NCBI GenBank assembly: GCA_018398805.1
Contig: JAGFBZ010000555.1
Location: 310,001-374,000, forward strand
Reading direction: 5' to 3'
DNA length: 64,000 nucleotides
Origin: Hirundichthys speculiger
Taxonomy: Eukaryota; Chordata; Actinopteri; Beloniformes; Exocoetidae
Translations under genes and position numbers: made by a program
Part shown: positions 60,570-64,000 of the stretch, piece after piece
How the letters are laid out: each line of letters begins with the position of its first letter
Numbering within the stretch: position 1 is the stretch's first letter
Notes under the pieces: generated by a model
Databases searched by the model: none
What the model saw: only the letters and a program-made list of their open reading frames with translations
Told to the model about the DNA's origin: nothing

Positions 60570-61480
60570 CGGTTAAAATAACATGTACTGGACGAGTTAG
60601 AGCCTAAGTGACCACACCGTATGAGAAAATGTTCTTACTGGACTCCTAAAATATAGTGTCTGTAATATAACTACGTAATTTAGGGATAATTTACCAAATT
60701 TATGCAAAAACAATGTGACTCCGAAAACCGTTTCGACGATTAGCCTTCTGCTAAAAAGGACCCCAATTTGTTTATTTCGTCAGGACCTTCAGGCAGTGGG
60801 CTGGACACCCTCGCATCTACGTCACAGATTGTCTGCGATTTCATTTGATTTGATGTGACGTTGCTCTCCACCAGAACAATCTCATAAATTCGTGAGTTTT
60901 TATTTATTTTTATTTTTATTTTTTTTTTTTTTTACCACATTTTACACTAAAGTAGATTTTAAAACAGAAAATCAACTTTCTTAGTGTTTATGATCAAGTA
61001 AAATTACTAAAATTATAAATACTCTTGTGGAGAGAAATAAGGCATCTTGGATGGTCTTTGCAGCTCAAAAGGGGATTTATTTCAAACCCTTCAGACACAT
61101 GCAGCCATGCTCAAGAGAACCCTGGAAATCCCAACCTATTATATTACTCTGTGTTTGGAAGTTCATCTTCACTTCACATCACAGAATATCATGTCCTAGA
61201 CTTGCGCTCCTGTGGTGACCATTGACTGTTAAAATCTCACTTTATAACCATTTCTGGTTCTGTTTATTTTTTTTCTCTCTTTTTCTGAAGAAGCATGTGC
61301 AAACAGGTTGGAATGGATGGCGAAACGTGTCAGGTGTCATTTGTGATGAAAGAGTATCAGCAAGAATGAAAGGAGAGGTGTTCAAGATGGTGGTGAGACC
61401 TGCCATGTTATCAAGTTTAGAGACTGTGGCCTTTTCAGACATGTTAAACCAGATATATGTGTTATGAATATTGTTATGTG
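60570..61480. other. upstream flank of ube2i
   Basis: AT-rich with a long T run (60901-60932). No gene recognised. Confidence 0.4.
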
Positions 61481-61484
61481 TGCA

Positions 61485-61486
<2 letters not shown>

Positions 61487-61527
<41 letters not shown>
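61487..61527. repeat. (TG)n microsatellite
   Basis: About 20 TG units. Confidence 0.95.
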
Positions 61528-61531
<4 letters not shown>

Positions 61532-61570
61532 ATTTAGATAGGTGTGTATACATTGGGTGTAAATTTTGTA

Positions 61571-61990
61571 TTACACACACCACACCATCACTGTCTGTCT
61601 TATGTCTTCTTGTTTAGTGTCTTTATCTGTTCTTTTGTACTCCACAGTCTGTGATTAAAGTCCTCTGTGACAGAACTAAGATTTTAGGAGTCGATAAAGC
61701 AGGTTAGATTCAACAAAGAGAACTGGTGAAGTGGTGTGTGTGTAATATGTGTGGTGTCGTATGTGTAAGTTTGTGTGGTGCATATAGATGAATGTGGGGT
61801 GGTTTGCGTTGTGATAGCGTTTGCCTCCAGCATCCTCCTCAGAGATAAACCAGTCCAGCAGCCAGACACACTGGTTGGCACCTCTTCAGCACCAACCAGT
61901 GACCACAACCACATCTACAGGCCGGACCACAGTTGGTGCTGGGGTTTTGGGCCCGTGTCACGAAGCAGACCTCCACCAGTGCACTGGTGA
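61571..61990. repeat. second copy of the two-module repeat, module A inverted
   Basis: Module B (61571-61720) is in plus orientation as at 54.5 kb, but module A (61731-61990) is on the minus strand. The junction sequences carry ATTACACACACCAC and its complement GTGGTGTGTGTGTAAT. Confidence 0.75.
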
Positions 61991-62213
61991 CAAATAAAAA
62001 ATAAATTAAAAATGACAATTCCTCATTGTTATTATGGGAGCTGACATTTGTAAATGAATAATTCCTAATGAAATAAAATTACCCAACGAAATATCTACAA
62101 GCTGTAAGTTTTTGCTGATGTTGGTTTGAAAGCTTGAAAGGAAATTTACCCACAGCAAGCAATTAAGACTCTGTTAACAGAGACGTTTCAGAATGATCTT
62201 ATTCATACCTTAA

Positions 62214-62470
62214 CTGAAATGAGCGTAAAGTTCTGATGCATGTTCTCCCCGTGCTCTGACTTCCTCCCACAGTCCAAAGACATGCATGTTAAGATACAAT
62301 TGGTGGTTTTAGATATTTCGTAGGAGTGATTGTGAATGTGTATGGTTCTTTATCAACATGTGCCCCTGTGATGGACTGGTGACTTGTCCAGGGTGAGAGC
62401 TGGGATAGGCTCCAGCAGATCCCCGTGACCCTGCACAGGATAAAATAGGTATGAATAATGGATGGATGAA
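62214..62470 (+). repeat. abundant fish dispersed repeat
   Basis: TCCTCCCACAGTCCAAAGAC, GTGATGGACTGGTGACTTGT and GGGATAGGCTCCAGCAGATC occur in the order found in a very common teleost interspersed repeat. Class uncertain (SINE or LINE-derived). Confidence 0.65.
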
Positions 62471-63206
62471 ATTCTGAATTGAAATGATATTTTAGTAGGA
62501 GATGGTTAAAGCCACTCTGTATAGCAATGCCGCTTTCCTGACCACATGGGGGCAGCACATCAAAGACAGCCGTGTGTCAGTTCCCTGGTTTAAGACACAA
62601 CAAAATGCGCCTCTAGTGTGACAAAGTGGTATTACCAGACATGAAGAAATATTTGGGAATTTTACTTACAAAAGGACAATAACTGAAAATTTCCTTTTGT
62701 TTTTAGAATTAAGGTGAGAAGTTTTTACCTCAGTGATGGGTTTAGAATTACTCCAGATAAATTAAAATGATTAAAAATCTGCAGTCATGTTGGGAAATTC
62801 TGAAATAAGGCCATGATTAGAGAGCTTTATTACTTATTTGAATTTTAATGCTGAGAGCATATCATTAGCAGTTCTCTCTTTGGTGTGTTATTAAAGCCAG
62901 GGCTTCAAAACCCTTTCATCTTTATTTCCTCTCTTAAGTCCTCGGTCAAAAAATTCTGTATTTTATTTGTACTGCTACTTTATACATTACAAAGAGACAT
63001 TTTTTTTGAAACTTTTAATTTATTGATAAATGTCAGTTGTTTAAACACAGTGGTTTTATTTTTTTACAATTAATCTTATAACAAATATATTAGCTGGAAT
63101 AAAGTTCCCCTTAATATGTGCAAAACAGAAAGAAAAAGATCTAAAACACTTCTAAAAGTAATCTTTATTTGCATATGTAGTGTTCAAGCTGATAAACACC
63201 TCCACC

Positions 63207-63237
<31 letters not shown>

Positions 63238-64000
63238 ATGGATTTACAAACCAAACCAGCATTCAGGTCACCTGCAGTTATCAGAAAGGATCACCACAGT
63301 CTCAGCTTCTTTGATATCTGTTGCTCTCTTTCACCTGGCAGACTTTCCTTTTACTCTGTGTCTTTTTTAGAGATGGGCGTAACAAACAAGCTTAATGGCC
63401 TTAAATTCACAGACTTGAGGTCATTTTCGGAGCGATTCTTAACAGGTGACCTCAACTTATAGCATTTCAACTAAAAGTTGAAGTTCAACTTAATTTAACT
63501 ACTGTGCGTTATACGGCTGAGTGCAGCCACGTAACAAAGTCTAACGTGCTGAACTTTGCTCTGGAAACTAGGACTAATCTGGTTTTACACCAGTACCTGG
63601 TTTCCTCTGTTGATACATTTCAAAAAACATTTCCATTGCAGGACATCAGAAGGTCACCTGCAAGATATCTGGAAAATGTTTATGGGTTTCTCTATTTTTT
63701 TTTAATCTGTGTTTAAATGTGTGCATCATGAAAAAAAGTATATAATTTGCAACATAAAACAAATGAACCATCATGATATTCTAGGAAAGAAATGTTTTAC
63801 AGCTTGTAACCTTTTCAGGGAGGTGAGGGTATTTATGCAATACAGAAAACTTATTTGAAAGGTTTCTGGCAGCTTTATCACTTGCAACGGTATTAAATTT
63901 CATTTCACATTAAAATCTAAACAGTCTTTGTAGCTCACTTAGCATTAGTTAAAAACACACTATGAGGCTAGGCTTGTAATCTTTATTTTTTTCTCTTTTT
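62471..64000. other. intergenic stretch without recognised genes
   Basis: AT-rich with a T run at 63208-63229. Small open frames only, none with a recognisable domain. Confidence 0.4.

Overview
The window is nuclear DNA of a bony fish, most likely a percomorph teleost. It has intron-bearing vertebrate genes with GT-AG junctions, long AT-rich non-coding stretches, many microsatellites, and fish-type mobile elements (Tc1/mariner, hAT, L2-like LINEs, tRNA-derived SINEs). Nothing prokaryotic is present.

Four protein-coding genes can be built exon by exon. (1) chst12 (+, 1801-5088): chondroitin 4-O-sulfotransferase, four exons, with clustered one-base insertions in exon 2 that break the frame. 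(2) c1qtnf6 (-, 12717-16749): secreted collagen/C1q protein CTRP6, two coding exons. (3) il2rb (-, 30062-33731): interleukin-2/15 receptor beta chain, nine coding exons. (4) ube2i (-, 48156-60178): the SUMO-conjugating enzyme Ubc9, six coding exons giving exactly 158 residues. All exon phases close in genes 2 to 4. IL2RB and C1QTNF6 are also neighbours in human, so the central block is conserved synteny, although the order relative to transcription appears swapped. The four genes share no pathway: chst12 acts in the Golgi, c1qtnf6 is secreted, il2rb signals at the lymphocyte surface, and ube2i acts in nucleus and cytosol.

Layout: 1-1.8 kb upstream of chst12, with four RFX/X-box-like motifs at about 46-bp spacing; 5.1-12.7 kb gene-poor with DNA transposons, an L2 fragment and a 94-bp tandem duplication; 12.7-19.3 kb c1qtnf6 and its probable 5' exon; 19.7-29.3 kb transposon relics; 30-33.7 kb il2rb; 37-39.7 kb an L2 element containing a strictly 59-bp-period minisatellite, all enclosed by about 72-bp inverted repeats; 41-46 kb THAP-like, Tc1 and SINE relics; 46.9-60.5 kb ube2i, whose introns carry two hAT elements with readable 8-bp target duplications, a solo LTR nested in one of them, a Tc1/mariner element, and a roughly 1-kb foldback palindrome built from a decayed THAP-domain exon; 60.6-64 kb intergenic with repeats.

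I found no new enzymatic or defence system. The most unusual structures are the THAP foldback palindrome, the compensated frameshifts in chst12, the TIR-bounded L2/minisatellite block, the X-box cluster, and a repeat pair whose two modules have flipped relative orientation. Repeat families are named from remembered resemblance, not from a database search.
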